Assembly (NCBI GenBank): GCA_020402865.1
Contig: JADBYT010000009.1
Span: forward strand, 124,001 to 188,000
Reading direction: 5' to 3'
Origin: Bacteroidota bacterium
GTDB taxonomy: Bacteria > Bacteroidota > Bacteroidia > Palsa-965
DNA length: 64,000 bases
The notes below the pieces were generated by a model. It was not told the origin of the DNA. It saw only the letters and a program-made list of their open reading frames with translations, and did not search any database. The position numbers and the translations under genes were made by a program. How positions within the stretch are numbered: position 1 is the first letter of the stretch; each line of letters starts with the position of its first letter. Positions 52,813 through 61,803 of this stretch are shown here, one piece after another.

Positions 52813-55095
52813 TTAATGCACCAGCTGTATGCGTTTATTGTAAACGGCATCACCTTTGCGAACCTTAAGCATATAGGTACCTGCAGGAAATGCAGAAAGA
52901 TCAAACTGCATATTTCCGTTTGCCGGAGTTGCCGAAACAGTGTAAACAGTTTCCCCAAGCAAATTGTAAATCACCACATTCACCACATCGGCTGTATTGC
53001 CGGTGTGCAGGTTAAATAAACCGTTTCCGGGATTGGGCATTACCTGAATACCCGTTTCCGCTAAGGGTTCTTCTACATTCACCGTTGAATTGTTGATTCT
53101 AATGTCATCGATATAAATATTGTTCCCGCTTCCGCTGGTGAAAATAAACATAAAGCGCACATCGCTCATTCCTGCATAACCAGTGAGGTTGATGCTCTCA
53201 GTGCGCCATTGCTGCGCCGAAGGTGTAAAGGCCGCACTTTGAAATGTATTTACCGTAGCCAGTGTTGCACCTGCTTTGTTATACACATTGAACCAGGTAA
53301 CTCCGCAGTCGGTAGAAACTTTCACCTGCAACCTGTCTGTTGCCGAAGCATTAAACCGGGCATGAGCCACACTGAATTCCAGTGATGTACCACTTGCGGG
53401 AGCGGCAGATAAATCAATGGCGGGCATCATCAGATAGTCATTCTGTCCGGAGTTGTTGAATACGCTGGAATAATTATCCATTTTCACCGATCCGGTGCTT
53501 AAACCAAAACCACCGGCAGAAGACCAGTGCAATTCACTGTTCGGATTATAGTGTACATAATGCCACCCGGCGGGGAGATAAGTTGTATCGAAATTTTCGG
53601 CGTATGGATAAGACAGGGTTGTGCCCATTGAACGGAAGGAGCCGCGTTTTGAATCGTTTGCCGGATTCTCATCAGGCAGGCCGTTGGGCTGTGAGGCAAC
53701 TACCCGGATCAGATGTGCACCATCAGCAATGGTGCTGGCCGGCAACGCTACTGAGGCAACAGAATCAGGGCCAAGCGAACCGCTCCAGTTAAAACTTACT
53801 GCAGGCTGATTATCTATTGAATAACTAATCACTGCCGAGGTAAGTGTATCTGTACCCGCATTGCGGATAAATACAGCAGGTGCTACGGTAGCGTTACACA
53901 CATTAAATCCGATGGAATAATAATCGGGTGTTGAATTAGTTGTTCTCGGCGACTGGATAGACAGTACTTGAATATCGTTTGCGGCAGCAGGAATATCAAT
54001 ACGATAGAGTTTATCCTGCAGGTAGTTTACAAACCATATTTTACCGTCGTGCGCAATTTTCACCCCTGCTATGCCCGGTTGCCCTGTAGAAATAACGCCC
54101 AGATATACCGGTACAGCCCCCGTAATGTCATATACGCGAATATCGCCCGTATTGTAGTTGCTTACAATTAAACGGCCATTGTACAAATCAATTCCCATCG
54201 GAGATGAGGGCATTGAATCTACCAGTTCAACCACAGCTCCCTGCACATCGTAATAACCGTCGAGTACCTCAAACGCATTTGGCGGTGGTGTGAGGTTACC
54301 CACAATGGCTCCGGTGTTGGTGTTAAGGCGTTTGAGTTTATTTTGTCCGCCATCGATATAATACAGCCAGCCGCTTGATTTATCCAGTACAAGGTGACTC
54401 GGAAGATTAGGCTTGCGGGTAAATGTAACATCGGTATATCGCCAGATAATGCCATCGGAATGATCGTCGTAACCCGGACCGTGCCCTTGCACAAAATCGT
54501 ACTTGCAAATTGTATTGTTTTGCGCATCAAGCAGCCAGTACACTTTTGCAGTATCGTGTGCAATACCTACACTGTATGGGCTTTGATGCAGCATACTGAG
54601 ATGGCTGCCCATAGGCAAACCGCTCATCCATGGATTTTGAAATACGTTGGCATAAACAGAAGTATCCCCCGACCATAATGTGGGGCCCATAAATGCACCG
54701 CTGTTGGTGGTGAGTACATCCTGCGTAGTGGCAAACTCCCCGTTTTCGGCAAACGCCAGACTGGTGGATTTAGGCATAAAATGTGATGAATGCGAATCTT
54801 TGCGGAACTGTGAAATTTGTGACGGCAAACCGGCATCATAAAAGATCACCACCGAACCACCCGATAAAACGGAGTTACACACCCAGATTTCATTTGTTCC
54901 CGGCTTCACATCCAGATCGGTTGGATTGTTAATCTGATTGGATGAATTACCTACTTCAGTCAGCACAGGCGTTGAGGTAAGATAGCGGTCGATATAATGC
55001 TGCCCGCTCAGGTATGAAGCATTGAACATCAGAATGCCTGCAAACAAAATTTTACTGCAAAGCCCCGGTTGTAGAAATGTGACATGTTGTTTCAT
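52813..55095 (-). CDS. Secreted protein with T9SS type A sorting domain
   Basis: 760 residues. Signal peptide, then an NHL/YVTN-like propeller at ~45-390 (IWVCNSVLSGGSVVIFYD, GWLYYIDGGQNKLKRLNTNTGAIVGNL, GRLIVSNYNTGDIRVYDITG, KIWFVNYLQDKLYRID). A CARDB-like domain (~400-480, SVALPASTIADGAHLIRVVAS) and a MAM/choice-of-anchor-type jelly roll (~490-670, YAENFDTTYLPAGWHYV, VKVSTDCGVTWFNVYNKAG, MFIFTSGSGNNIYIDDIRI) follow. The C-terminal ~75 residues are a Por-type sorting domain (MPNPGNGLFNLHT, VVIYNLLGETVYTV, LSAFPAGTYMLKVRKGDAVYNKRIQLVH). The sorting domain directs export by the T9SS that PorT serves, to the cell surface or medium. Ligand unknown. Confidence 0.9.
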   Translation of the reverse strand: MKQHVTFLQPGLCSKILFAGILMFNASYLSGQHYIDRYLTSTPVLTEVGNSSNQINNPTDLDVKPGTNEIWVCNSVLSGGSVVIFYDAGLPSQISQFRKDSHSSHFMPKSTSLAFAENGEFATTQDVLTTNSGAFMGPTLWSGDTSVYANVFQNPWMSGLPMGSHLSMLHQSPYSVGIAHDTAKVYWLLDAQNNTICKYDFVQGHGPGYDDHSDGIIWRYTDVTFTRKPNLPSHLVLDKSSGWLYYIDGGQNKLKRLNTNTGAIVGNLTPPPNAFEVLDGYYDVQGAVVELVDSMPSSPMGIDLYNGRLIVSNYNTGDIRVYDITGAVPVYLGVISTGQPGIAGVKIAHDGKIWFVNYLQDKLYRIDIPAAANDIQVLSIQSPRTTNSTPDYYSIGFNVCNATVAPAVFIRNAGTDTLTSAVISYSIDNQPAVSFNWSGSLGPDSVASVALPASTIADGAHLIRVVASQPNGLPDENPANDSKRGSFRSMGTTLSYPYAENFDTTYLPAGWHYVHYNPNSELHWSSAGGFGLSTGSVKMDNYSSVFNNSGQNDYLMMPAIDLSAAPASGTSLEFSVAHARFNASATDRLQVKVSTDCGVTWFNVYNKAGATLATVNTFQSAAFTPSAQQWRTESINLTGYAGMSDVRFMFIFTSGSGNNIYIDDIRINNSTVNVEEPLAETGIQVMPNPGNGLFNLHTGNTADVVNVVIYNLLGETVYTVSATPANGNMQFDLSAFPAGTYMLKVRKGDAVYNKRIQLVH

Positions 55096-55250
55096 GGGAA
55101 AAAATTAGCGCCGGCTATACAAGCCAGCATAAAAGTTTTGTGAGTACTATTAATTATTTTTATTAATTCATCACCTGAAATAAACAGCGGGGAAATTGCC
55201 GTTAAATTTCAACACATGTAACCCTGCTTTTTATTCAACAGCATACTGGT

Positions 55251-55379
55251 ATGTCTTCAATTATTTCATCAATAATCTTCGGACTTATGCTGTTGATCCT
55301 GCTTATTATTCAAAAATCTGATACGTTGAAGCCAACGCATAGGCAATTCTACAAATACTTTACTTATCATGGAAAATAA
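55251..55379 (+). CDS. Possible 42-residue single-pass membrane protein
   Basis: An ATG at 55251 opens 42 codons to a TAA at 55377-55379. The N-terminal half is a clean hydrophobic helix (IISSIIFGLMLLILLII) followed by a basic, aromatic tail (KSDTLKPTHRQFYKYFTYHGK). No ribosome site or promoter box is clear, so it may be chance. The rest of the ~400-base gap 55096-55505 shows no other structure. Confidence 0.3.
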   Translation: MSSIISSIIFGLMLLILLIIQKSDTLKPTHRQFYKYFTYHGK

Positions 55380-55505
55380 CGAGCCATTAATTTCACAAAA
55401 TACCATCTAATCACGTTAGATGGAAAACCTGAATTAGAAAATGTTATTTTAACCCTGCTTGTCGAACTCAGACATAACAGTTCAATATCCAATCAATTTA
55501 CAGTG

Positions 55506-56126
55506 ATGAAGTGGAATTTTGAAGTGAATAAAAACCGGGCAGGTAAAATGCCCGAATTGTGTATTGTTTTTTGGGCGATGATAATCTCATCCTGCAATAA
55601 TGACCAATTACCATCCGGAGGTATTGCAGATAAGGATTTGGTAAATATCAAATCAAGACAAAACCATAATACTCAAAAATCGAAAGATATTGTAAAAACT
55701 GCAAAAGTGATTACGATCCCGCTCACCGGCAATTCAACTACCGATACCACGCTAAATTTTACCGGCACCACTTTGGTTTACTGGTTTCCTCCAAACGTAA
55801 TGTCGAAACACTGTCCGGTAATTGTAAAAAACTTTGGCTGGCAATATTTTCATACAGGTGTAGATGTGATGGGGTGTTTTGAAGTAACGAGAGCGCCACG
55901 GTTAAAAGAAAAAGGAATCCGGTTTACCCGATTAAACAATTCATATTCTACAGTAACTGTAAAAAATGGTCGCTATAAAAAACATCTTGATATGAAAAGC
56001 CTGATGTATAAACCGGGATTGATAGTACTGGGAAAAAACAACAATCCGGTATTTTATCCGTTGATGAAACACGGCTGTGAGAATAAGTTGCTGGAAACAG
56101 ACTATTTAAAACTCACACGCGAATAA
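55506..56126 (+). CDS. Putative lipoprotein, unknown
   Basis: 206 residues from the ATG at 55506, or 192 from an internal ATG at 55548 that would give a better-proportioned lipoprotein signal (PELCIVFWAMIISSC, acylated Cys). The mature part is small, basic and beta-rich (VITIPLTGNSTTDTTLNFTGTTLVYWFPPN, KGIRFTRLNNSYSTVTVKNGRY) with a few Cys. No family recognised. AT-rich relative to the Bat operon that follows; monocistronic. Confidence 0.6.
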   Translation: MKWNFEVNKNRAGKMPELCIVFWAMIISSCNNDQLPSGGIADKDLVNIKSRQNHNTQKSKDIVKTAKVITIPLTGNSTTDTTLNFTGTTLVYWFPPNVMSKHCPVIVKNFGWQYFHTGVDVMGCFEVTRAPRLKEKGIRFTRLNNSYSTVTVKNGRYKKHLDMKSLMYKPGLIVLGKNNNPVFYPLMKHGCENKLLETDYLKLTRE

Positions 56127-56182
56127 GCAGGGGGCTTAACATTTTTTTTGCCTCCCGCCCCCTGCTATCTGCTCCGGCCTGT

Positions 56183-56190
56183 TACCTTTG
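56183..56190 (+). promoter_or_regulatory. -7 element TACCTTTG of the Bat operon
   Basis: TACCTTTG matches TAnnTTTG and ends 23 bases before the moxR ATG. It is the only promoter box found ahead of seven tightly spaced genes. Confidence 0.6.
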
Positions 56191-56213
56191 CTTTTTGTAC
56201 CTGACTACAGCCT

Positions 56214-57203
56214 ATGCAACAAGACATACAGGCGCTTAACGCGCGCATCCGCGAAGAAAGCGCTTTTGCCGATGCCATCAGCAAAGAACTCGACCACGCC
56301 ATTGTGGGCCAGAAGATGATGGTGGAGCGACTGCTCATTGCCCTGCTTTCAAACGGCCACATCCTGCTCGAAGGCGTGCCCGGGCTGGCCAAAACACTGG
56401 CGGTAAAGTCGCTGGCTTCCACTATTGATGCCGCGTTCAGCCGTATCCAGTTTACGCCCGATCTTTTGCCGGCCGACCTTATCGGCACCATGATTTACAG
56501 CCCCAAGCAGGAGCAGTTTACGGTGCGCAAAGGCCCCGTGTTTGCCAACTTTGTGCTGGCCGACGAGATTAACCGTGCCCCGGCAAAAGTGCAAAGCGCC
56601 CTGCTCGAAGCCATGCAGGAACGCCAGGTAACCATTGGCGATGAAACCTTTAAGCTGCCCGAGCCTTTTCTGGTGCTGGCCACCATGAACCCGGTTGAGC
56701 AGGAAGGCACCTACCCGCTGCCCGAAGCGCAGGTGGACCGTTTTATGCTGAAGGTGGTGATTTCTTACCCCAGCCGCGAAGAAGAGCAACGCATCATTCG
56801 CCAGCAACTCAGCACCACGCCGGTAAAACCCAAACAGATTCTCACCACAGCCGATATTCTCCGCGCACGCCAAACGGTAAACAGCGTATATCTCGACGAG
56901 AAGATTGAGCGTTACATTGTGGACATTGTATTTGCTACACGCTTTCCTGATCAGTACCGTTTGCCGGGGCTGACGCCGCTTATTTCGTTTGGCGGCTCAC
57001 CGCGTGCGAGTATCAACCTGGCGCTGGCTTCCAAAGCCTATGCGTTTTTGCAGCACCGCGGCTTTGTAATTCCCGAAGATGTGCGCGCCGTGTGCCACGA
57101 TGTGCTTCGACACCGCATTGGTCTTACCTACGAGGCCGAAGCCGAAAACGTGACCACCGAAGCCATCATCAACCAAATCCTCAACGTGGTGCAGGTGCCC
57201 TGA
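56214..57203 (+). CDS. MoxR-family AAA+ ATPase
   Basis: 329 residues. Walker A GVPGLAKTLAVKS near residue 50, Walker B FVLADEINRAPAKVQSALLEAMQERQVT, sensor 1 LATMNPVEQEGTYPLPEAQVDRFMLKV, and a helical lid domain. MoxR ATPases act as chaperones that assemble or load metals into proteins, usually together with VWA-domain partners such as the two encoded downstream. First gene of the moxR-DUF58-batA-batB-batC-batD operon, whose role in stress or oxygen tolerance was proposed in Bacteroides. Confidence 0.93.
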   Translation: MQQDIQALNARIREESAFADAISKELDHAIVGQKMMVERLLIALLSNGHILLEGVPGLAKTLAVKSLASTIDAAFSRIQFTPDLLPADLIGTMIYSPKQEQFTVRKGPVFANFVLADEINRAPAKVQSALLEAMQERQVTIGDETFKLPEPFLVLATMNPVEQEGTYPLPEAQVDRFMLKVVISYPSREEEQRIIRQQLSTTPVKPKQILTTADILRARQTVNSVYLDEKIERYIVDIVFATRFPDQYRLPGLTPLISFGGSPRASINLALASKAYAFLQHRGFVIPEDVRAVCHDVLRHRIGLTYEAEAENVTTEAIINQILNVVQVP

Positions 57204-57228
57204 GCACTCCACTATTGCCAGCCCGCGC

Positions 57229-58113
57229 ATGGAAACCAGCGAACTGCTGAAAAAAGTACGCCGCATTGAACTGAAAACCCGCAGCATGAGCTCGCAGGTG
57301 TTTTCGGGCGAATACCACAGTGCCTTTAAAGGACGCGGCATGACATTCAGCGAAGTGCGCGAATATCAACCGGGCGATGAAGTGCGCACCATTGACTGGA
57401 ACGTAACCGCACGCCTGAATCATCCTTATGTAAAAGTTTTTCAGGAAGAGCGCGAGCTTACGGCTATGATTCTGGTGGACATGAGTGCGTCGGGCGCTTT
57501 TGGTTCGCACGCACAGCTTAAACGCGAACTGCTTACCGAAGTATGCGCCGTGCTTTCGTTCTCGGCCATACAAAACAACGACAAAGCCGGTGTTTGCTTT
57601 TTCAGCGATTCGGTGGAACGCTTTATTGCCCCGCGCAAAGGGCGCGGACATATACTGCGCATTATCCGCGAACTGGTAGAACTGCAGCCGCTGGGCAAAG
57701 GCACAAACCTGGAATCGGCGCTCGACTATTGCACCAATGCACTGAAGCAGCGTTGTATTATGTTTGTGCTGTCTGACTTTATGGCGCCTGATGCCGAGCG
57801 TATGCTGCGCATGGCAAACCGCCGTCATGATGTAGTGTGCATCAACATCTTCGACCGACGCGAGCAGGAACTGCCCGATGCCGGTATTATTCAGATTGAA
57901 GATCCCGAAACGGGGCAGCTGCAATGGGTGGATACTTCCGATGCACGCGTGAGGCAGGAATATGCCCGGCAGGCGCGCATGCACAGGCTGCGGATAGACA
58001 ACATGTTTAAACGCTGCGGCGTGGATGCTACACACATTGCCACAGGCGATGATTACGTAAAAATTTTATCGGCCTTGTTTCATAGCCGCGAAAAACGGGC
58101 AATTAAACGATGA
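57229..58113 (+). CDS. DUF58 domain protein
   Basis: 294 residues. The DUF58 signature MTFSEVREYQPGDEVRTIDWNVTARLNHPYVKVFQEERELTAMILVDMSASGAFG spans ~40-95, with a MIDAS-like DMSASG at its end, so the protein is a VWA-like fold. It begins 25 bases after the moxR stop and ends in a four-base ATGA overlap with the next gene. Typical partner of MoxR ATPases; soluble, cytoplasmic. Confidence 0.9.
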   Translation: METSELLKKVRRIELKTRSMSSQVFSGEYHSAFKGRGMTFSEVREYQPGDEVRTIDWNVTARLNHPYVKVFQEERELTAMILVDMSASGAFGSHAQLKRELLTEVCAVLSFSAIQNNDKAGVCFFSDSVERFIAPRKGRGHILRIIRELVELQPLGKGTNLESALDYCTNALKQRCIMFVLSDFMAPDAERMLRMANRRHDVVCINIFDRREQELPDAGIIQIEDPETGQLQWVDTSDARVRQEYARQARMHRLRIDNMFKRCGVDATHIATGDDYVKILSALFHSREKRAIKR

Positions 58114-59096
58114 AACGCAGCATATACACCATTTTGCTTGTATTGCTGCACACCTTGTTGTGGGCACAAACTTCGCCACGCATCGAAGTAAATGCTGCGC
58201 TGAAACAAAACACCATACGTATTGGCGAACAAATTGAACTCCGCCTGAGTGTGCGTTACCGCGAAGGCTCCAAAAAAACAAATGTGGTGTGGCCCGCGCT
58301 GAAAGACACGCTGTGCAAAGGCGTGGAAATAATTAAAACCGACAGCCTGCACACCGATCTGCGCGACCGTACTTCGGTGCTATACGAACAGTGGAAAATT
58401 ATAACCATTACTTCTTTTGAAGAAGGACAATGGGTTATTCCGGCCATGACCTTTAAGGTGGACGATGTGCCTTTTTCGTCGCCTCCGCTGGTGCTTACGG
58501 TGAATACAGTGGCTGTTGACACTACGCAGGATATAAAAGACATTAAAGACATTATGGCGGTTCCGCCACCCATACTGAAAGAGAAAAGTGCCATTTCGAA
58601 ATGGTGGTGGATGGCCGGCGGTGCATTTATTCTGCTCGTATCTGGACTGATTCTCTGGCTGCTGAACCGCAAAAAACCAGCCACCGTTCCCACGCTCCAG
58701 ATTGTACCTGGCGGCCCCGAACCTCATGAACGGGTGCTGGAAGAACTGCTGGCGCTGGGGCGCCGCAAAATGTGGGAAGATCCGGCCGAACTGAAAAATT
58801 ACCACACCCGCCTCACCGAAATTCTCCGGAGCTGGGTGGCCGAGCGTTACCGCATGGGGGCACTGGAAATGACCACCGGCGAAATTTTGCAGCACCTTCG
58901 CTACAAGTATGCCGATGAAACCGCCGTATTGTTGCTGCGCGATGTGCTGTTGATGGCCGATACCGTGAAGTTTGCAAAAAACATTCCCGTGCCCGAAGAC
59001 AACGCCCGCAGCCTGAACACGGCCATGGAATTTGTACGCAAAACACCGTTCCCCGCGCCGCAGTATGTACCACCTCAAACACCGCCACAACCATGA
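58110..59096 (+). CDS. Bat-operon membrane protein of unknown function
   Basis: 328 residues. Signal peptide (RSIYTILLVLLHTLLWAQ), a periplasmic beta domain (~20-145, IEVNAALKQNTIRIGEQIELRLSVRY, WVIPAMTFKVDDVPFSSPPLVLTVNTV), one membrane helix (~168-188, WWMAGGAFILLVSGLILWLL) and a cytoplasmic helical tail (VLEELLALGRRKMW, HTRLTEILRSWVAERYRMGALEMTTGEIL). The layout resembles a short BatD: N-terminal beta sandwich, TM, cytoplasmic helical domain. It occupies a fixed slot between DUF58 and batA in many Bacteroidota. ATGA overlaps at both ends show tight coupling. Confidence 0.75.
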   Translation: MKRSIYTILLVLLHTLLWAQTSPRIEVNAALKQNTIRIGEQIELRLSVRYREGSKKTNVVWPALKDTLCKGVEIIKTDSLHTDLRDRTSVLYEQWKIITITSFEEGQWVIPAMTFKVDDVPFSSPPLVLTVNTVAVDTTQDIKDIKDIMAVPPPILKEKSAISKWWWMAGGAFILLVSGLILWLLNRKKPATVPTLQIVPGGPEPHERVLEELLALGRRKMWEDPAELKNYHTRLTEILRSWVAERYRMGALEMTTGEILQHLRYKYADETAVLLLRDVLLMADTVKFAKNIPVPEDNARSLNTAMEFVRKTPFPAPQYVPPQTPPQP

Positions 59097-60103
59097 TAAG
59101 CTGGTTCAGAGAACTCGTGTTTGCCTACCCGGTGGTGTTCTGGGGGCTGCTGTTGCTGCCGGTATTGCTGGTTATTGTACTCCTCCGCCGAAAAACAGAA
59201 TCAAGCGTGGTTCTTTCCTCGGCGCAGTTTATTGTGAATCCCAAAACACCCGCCCGCATTACCTGGAGGCCGGCACTCCTTGTACTGCGTATGCTGGCGC
59301 TGGTACTGCTGTTTATTATTGTGGCCAGGCCACAGTCGCGCAATGGCTGGAAACGAAATCCGAAGGAAGGCATCGACATCATGCTTTCGATTGACGTATC
59401 GCCGAGTATGAATGCGCAGGATATTCCGCCCACGCGCCTGGATGCCGCCAAACGCGAAGCCATTCACTTTGTGCAGGAGCACCCCGACGACCGCATTGGC
59501 GTGGTAGTGTTCAGCGGCGAAACTTATACGCTTAGTCCGCTCACCTCAGACCATGGTGCACTCACCGAACTCATAGACGGTATTGGCTCAAATGATCTGG
59601 AAGCGGGCACGGCCATTGGCATGGGACTGGCAAAAGCGGCCGAGCGTTTGGAAAAAAGTGAAGCCAAAAGCAAAATCGTTATTCTCCTGAGCGACGGTGA
59701 AAACAACGCCGGCGATATTGCGCCTATGGATGCGGCAAGGCTGGCAAAAACGCTGGGCATTAAAGTATATACTATTGGTGTAGGCTCAGACCATGAAGCC
59801 CTGCAGCCTGTGGGTATAAATCCCGACGGCAGCTATGTACAGACTTATCGCAAAACCGATATTGACGAGAATGAAATGCTGGCCATTGCCGAAATGACCG
59901 GCGGCCGCTATTTCCGCGCACTGGATGCCGAACGGCTTGAAAAAGTGTACAGTGAAATCAGTCGCCTCGAAAAGTCGGAGTTCGACGACAGTTCGCAAAC
60001 CGAGCAGCGCAGCGAAGAGTTTTATCCGTTTCTGATTGCTCTTCTTTTTATTCTGCTCGCCGAAGCCCTTTTACGTTACACCGTTTTTGACACCACCAAC
60101 TAA
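59093..60103 (+). CDS. batA: BatA, VWA-domain membrane protein
   Basis: 336 residues. Two N-terminal helices (~10-27, ~58-77), a VWA domain with complete MIDAS DVSPSMNAQ near residue 103 and ILLSDGENNAG further on, then a C-terminal helix (FLIALLFILLAEALL). Part of the Bat complex thought to sit in the inner membrane with the VWA domain facing the cytoplasm or periplasm and to work with MoxR. The start overlaps the previous stop by ATGA; nine bases separate it from batB. Confidence 0.9.
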   Translation: MISWFRELVFAYPVVFWGLLLLPVLLVIVLLRRKTESSVVLSSAQFIVNPKTPARITWRPALLVLRMLALVLLFIIVARPQSRNGWKRNPKEGIDIMLSIDVSPSMNAQDIPPTRLDAAKREAIHFVQEHPDDRIGVVVFSGETYTLSPLTSDHGALTELIDGIGSNDLEAGTAIGMGLAKAAERLEKSEAKSKIVILLSDGENNAGDIAPMDAARLAKTLGIKVYTIGVGSDHEALQPVGINPDGSYVQTYRKTDIDENEMLAIAEMTGGRYFRALDAERLEKVYSEISRLEKSEFDDSSQTEQRSEEFYPFLIALLFILLAEALLRYTVFDTTN

Positions 60104-60112
60104 CAGTACGCG

Positions 60113-61123
60113 ATGAGTTTTGAATATCCCTGGATGTTGCTGCTGATGCTTGCCGTTGTTCCGGTGTGGCTGCTCTTTATGTATTCAGTGCGTAAACGGC
60201 AGGAGCGTTTAAACCGTTTTGCCGACAATGTGCTGATGCGTCGTTTGCTCAAAGGCGATTCGCCGGCGCTGCGCAACTGGCGGTTTGTATTGCTTTCCGG
60301 GGCACTGCTTATTGTTTTGTTCTGCGCATCGGGGCCACGCATACGCGGTGGAAAGGAAACGGTAGTACTGAATGGTGTGGATATTCTGTTTGTTATTGAT
60401 ATTTCAAACAGCATGCGCGCCACCGATCTTCAGCCCAACCGCCTTGAACGAACCAAACTGGAAGTAGCCCGGCTGCTTCAGCAATCAGAAAACGACCGCT
60501 TCGGGATGGTAGTATTTGCCGGAAGAGCCATACCGCAACTTCCGCTCACCAACGACAAAGGCTCGGCTTTATCGGTAATTGAAGCACTTTCTACCAACGA
60601 CATCATGCGTCAGGGCACCAATATTGAAGAAGCCGTACAAATGGCCGAACGTTCATTTGGCGATGACGGAAAAGCACGTGGCATGGTCATCATCAGCGAC
60701 GGCGAATCACATGAAGGCGATCCGGTGGCTGCGGTGCGCGAACTGGCTGCAAAAAAGAATGTCGTGGTATCTTGCATTGGCGTAGGATCGGCTACCGGTT
60801 CTACCATTCCTGAAATTGATATTCATGGAAAGGAAGTGGGAGATAAAGTGGATGAGTCCGGACAAAAAGTGATTACCCGGCTGAATGAAGAGTTGCTGCG
60901 TAACATTGCCTCGGCAGGTGGTGGCACATACGTGAAAGCGAGCAGTGCTGATTTTGGACTGGGGCAGATATATGGTAATTTGCAGAAACTGAATAAAACA
61001 ACGTCCTACATTGAACGTTTCACAAATTACCGCACGCTTGTTCCCTGGCTGCTCATTGGCGCGCTGGCGCTGCTGATTGCCGAAATAATGCTGCCCGAAG
61101 GCAAACGAAAACAAACTACATGA
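60113..61123 (+). CDS. batB: BatB, VWA-domain membrane protein
   Basis: 336 residues, same architecture as BatA: N-terminal helices (~5-22, ~56-74), VWA domain with MIDAS DISNSMRAT near residue 95 and MVIISDGESHEGD, and a C-terminal helix (LVPWLLIGALALLIAEIML). The two proteins are ancient paralogues and probably form a heteromeric pair. Four-base overlap with batC. Confidence 0.9.
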   Translation: MSFEYPWMLLLMLAVVPVWLLFMYSVRKRQERLNRFADNVLMRRLLKGDSPALRNWRFVLLSGALLIVLFCASGPRIRGGKETVVLNGVDILFVIDISNSMRATDLQPNRLERTKLEVARLLQQSENDRFGMVVFAGRAIPQLPLTNDKGSALSVIEALSTNDIMRQGTNIEEAVQMAERSFGDDGKARGMVIISDGESHEGDPVAAVRELAAKKNVVVSCIGVGSATGSTIPEIDIHGKEVGDKVDESGQKVITRLNEELLRNIASAGGGTYVKASSADFGLGQIYGNLQKLNKTTSYIERFTNYRTLVPWLLIGALALLIAEIMLPEGKRKQTT

Positions 61124-61803
61124 AAACGCTTTTCTTTTTTCTGTTTGTGCTATTGCTCGATACTGTGGCTGCGCAGAATGCCGATTCGGTATTGCGCGAT
61201 CCGTGGCGGCATACACGTGCGGGCAATGACGCCTACAAACAGGGAAATTTTGACGATGCCGGTAAACGTTATGAACGAGCTATCAACCTCGACACCATTA
61301 CGGTTAAACAGGCTGCGCGATATAATCTGGGCAATGCGCGTTACCGGCAGAAAAACTTTGCCGGTGCAGTAGAAGCCTATACCAATGCGATGGAAGGAAA
61401 CAATGCCGATACGCTTTCGCGCATTTATCACAACATTGGAAACAGCATGGTAAAGCAGGAACAGCTTGAAGAAGCCGCCAATGCCTACCGCGAAGCACTG
61501 CGCAAAAATCCGAACGACGAAGACACACGTTACAACCTGGCCTGGGTGCTCGAAAAACTCAAAGCGCAGCAAAAGAAAAATCAGCAGCCTCCGCCCAACA
61601 AACAGAATCAGCAGCAGGAACAGGAGCAAAATCAGGATCAGAACCAGAATAATCAGCAGCAGCCCCAGCAGCAGATGATGACGCAGGATGAGGTACAGAA
61701 AATGCTGCGCGTAATGCGCGATCAGGAACAGCAAACCCGCAAAAAAATGCAGCGCAGCCGGCAGCAATCGGGCAGATCACGCCGTTACAGTAAAGACTGG
61801 TGA
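61120..61803 (+). CDS. batC: BatC, TPR protein with Gln-rich tail
   Basis: 227 residues. Signal peptide (TLFFFLFVLLLDTVAAQ), three TPR motifs at ~30-150 (AYKQGNFDDAGKRYERAINLD, ARYNLGNARYRQKNFAGAVEAYTNAME, IYHNIGNSMVKQEQLEEAANAYREALRKNP), then a Gln/Asn-rich low-complexity stretch (~165-200) and a basic Arg-rich C-terminus (RKKMQRSRQQSGRSRRY). The TPRs may link BatB to BatD in the periplasm. Its stop overlaps the batD GTG. Confidence 0.87.
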   Translation: MKTLFFFLFVLLLDTVAAQNADSVLRDPWRHTRAGNDAYKQGNFDDAGKRYERAINLDTITVKQAARYNLGNARYRQKNFAGAVEAYTNAMEGNNADTLSRIYHNIGNSMVKQEQLEEAANAYREALRKNPNDEDTRYNLAWVLEKLKAQQKKNQQPPPNKQNQQQEQEQNQDQNQNNQQQPQQQMMTQDEVQKMLRVMRDQEQQTRKKMQRSRQQSGRSRRYSKDW

